Source of the DNA: an uncultured Bacteroidota bacterium
GTDB lineage: Bacteria; Bacteroidota; Bacteroidia; Chitinophagales; Chitinophagaceae
Direction: 5' to 3'
Length of the DNA stretch: 6,900 bases
Assembly (NCBI GenBank): GCA_946479535.1
Contig: CAMLGP010000145.1
Location: 1-6,900, forward strand
The notes below the pieces were generated by a model. The model worked only from the letters and a program-made list of their open reading frames with translations. It did not search any database and was not told the DNA's origin. The stretch's first letter is position 1, and each line of letters starts with the position of its first letter. Positions 6,593 through 6,900 of the stretch are shown in pieces. A program made the translations under genes and the position numbers.

Positions 6593-6619
6593 AAAGTAAA
6601 AAAGCCTGTCCAGAAGAAA

Positions 6620-6657
6620 TGCCCCCTAAAAGTTAGATACTTTCAGGGGGCATTTTT
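6620..6657 (+). terminator. Intrinsic terminator after dnaB
   Basis: A 13-base arm GCCCCCTAAAAGT pairs with ACTTTCAGGGGGC with a single mismatch around a 5-base loop (TAGAT), followed directly by ATTTTT. The G-C-rich base and U-run are classic for Rho-independent termination. It starts 27 bases after the dnaB stop and separates dnaB from rsmE. Confidence 0.92.
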
Positions 6658-6664
6658 ACTTTTG
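6657..6664 (+). promoter_or_regulatory. Candidate Bacteroidota -7 promoter element for rsmE
   Basis: TACTTTTG matches the Bacteroidota -7 consensus TAnnTTTG exactly. It begins on the last T of the terminator U-run and lies only 10 bases before the rsmE ATG, so the leader would be a few bases or absent. No clear TTG -33 element is seen at the expected distance, since that region is inside the terminator stem. It is plausible but unproven. Confidence 0.35.
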
Positions 6665-6674
6665 AATTTAAAAA

Positions 6675-6900
6675 ATGCAGCTTCCCTTTTTCTATATATC
6701 CCAATACTCTCCTTCATCTGCAATCATCCAGCTAGATGAAGATACCTCCAGGCATGTAGTGCAGGTATTGCGCATGAAAAAAGGTGGTGCGCTACATCTT
6801 ACAGATGGCAAGGGCAGTCTGTTCACTGCTACTATTGAAGAGGAGAGCAAAAAGCATTGTACAGTCCGTATTACAAATTCAGAAAGTATACCTCCTCCTT
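6675..6900 (+). CDS. rsmE: 16S rRNA (uracil1498-N3)-methyltransferase RsmE, N-terminal part
   Basis: The frame is open from the ATG at 6675 to the right edge (75 residues, 3' end missing). RsmE uses S-adenosylmethionine to methylate N3 of U1498 in helix 44 of 16S rRNA in the small subunit. The visible part is the N-terminal PUA-like RNA-binding domain. It starts MQLPFFYIS, has the hallmark RHVVQVLRMKKGG (26-38) and continues HLTDGKGSLFTATIEE (41-56). The SPOUT/trefoil-knot catalytic domain would lie beyond the window. The start is the first ATG and fits the family N-terminus. It follows dnaB in the same direction but after a strong terminator, so it is probably transcribed separately. Confidence 0.92.
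   Translation, partial: MQLPFFYISQYSPSSAIIQLDEDTSRHVVQVLRMKKGGALHLTDGKGSLFTATIEEESKKHCTVRITNSESIPPP

Overview
The window looks like a chromosomal housekeeping region from a member of the Bacteroidota, most likely a Chitinophagaceae-type organism. The evidence is indirect: the PheT and DnaB sequences have a Bacteroidota flavour, start codons lack clear Shine-Dalgarno sequences, a TAnnTTTG-type promoter element precedes the last gene, and a small coiled-coil gene follows pheT. Base composition is moderately AT-rich in genes and clearly AT-rich between them. No rRNA, tRNA, CRISPR array or transposase gene was found.

Layout. Positions 1-4402 are transcribed leftward (minus strand). Read in the direction of transcription, they hold a 169-residue uncharacterised beta-rich protein (4402-3893), pheT (3694-1268), a 95-residue coiled-coil protein (1237-950) and a multi-pass membrane protein that runs off the left edge (935 to <1). 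The last three are closely spaced and look like one operon. Positions 5033-6900 are transcribed rightward: dnaB (5033-6592), a strong intrinsic terminator (6620-6657) and the start of rsmE (6675 to >6900). The two arms diverge from a 630-base AT-rich gap (4403-5032).

Between genes. Two diverged copies of a roughly 130-bp element lie in opposite orientation around the 169-residue gene, one in the pheT upstream gap (3761-3890) and one in the divergent gap (4645-4776). Each has a unique core of about 75 bp flanked by inverted arrays of an 8-base unit of the form TTNNGAAA. This is the most unusual structure in the window and resembles a small non-autonomous repeat family. The divergent gap also carries a perfect DnaA-box 9-mer, a one-mismatch box and a 15-bp dyad. 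Next to dnaB these could mean DnaA-linked control or, more speculatively, an origin. A 35-base homopurine tract lies just upstream of pheT.

How the genes relate. PheT charges tRNA-Phe, DnaB unwinds DNA at the replication fork and RsmE methylates 16S rRNA: core information processing. The coiled-coil protein may be a division-associated factor by synteny, and the membrane protein resembles GT-C or GtrII-like glycosyltransferases. I see no defence, secretion or metabolic gene cluster. What is novel here lies in the repeats and in details of the gene ends rather than in a new multi-gene system.
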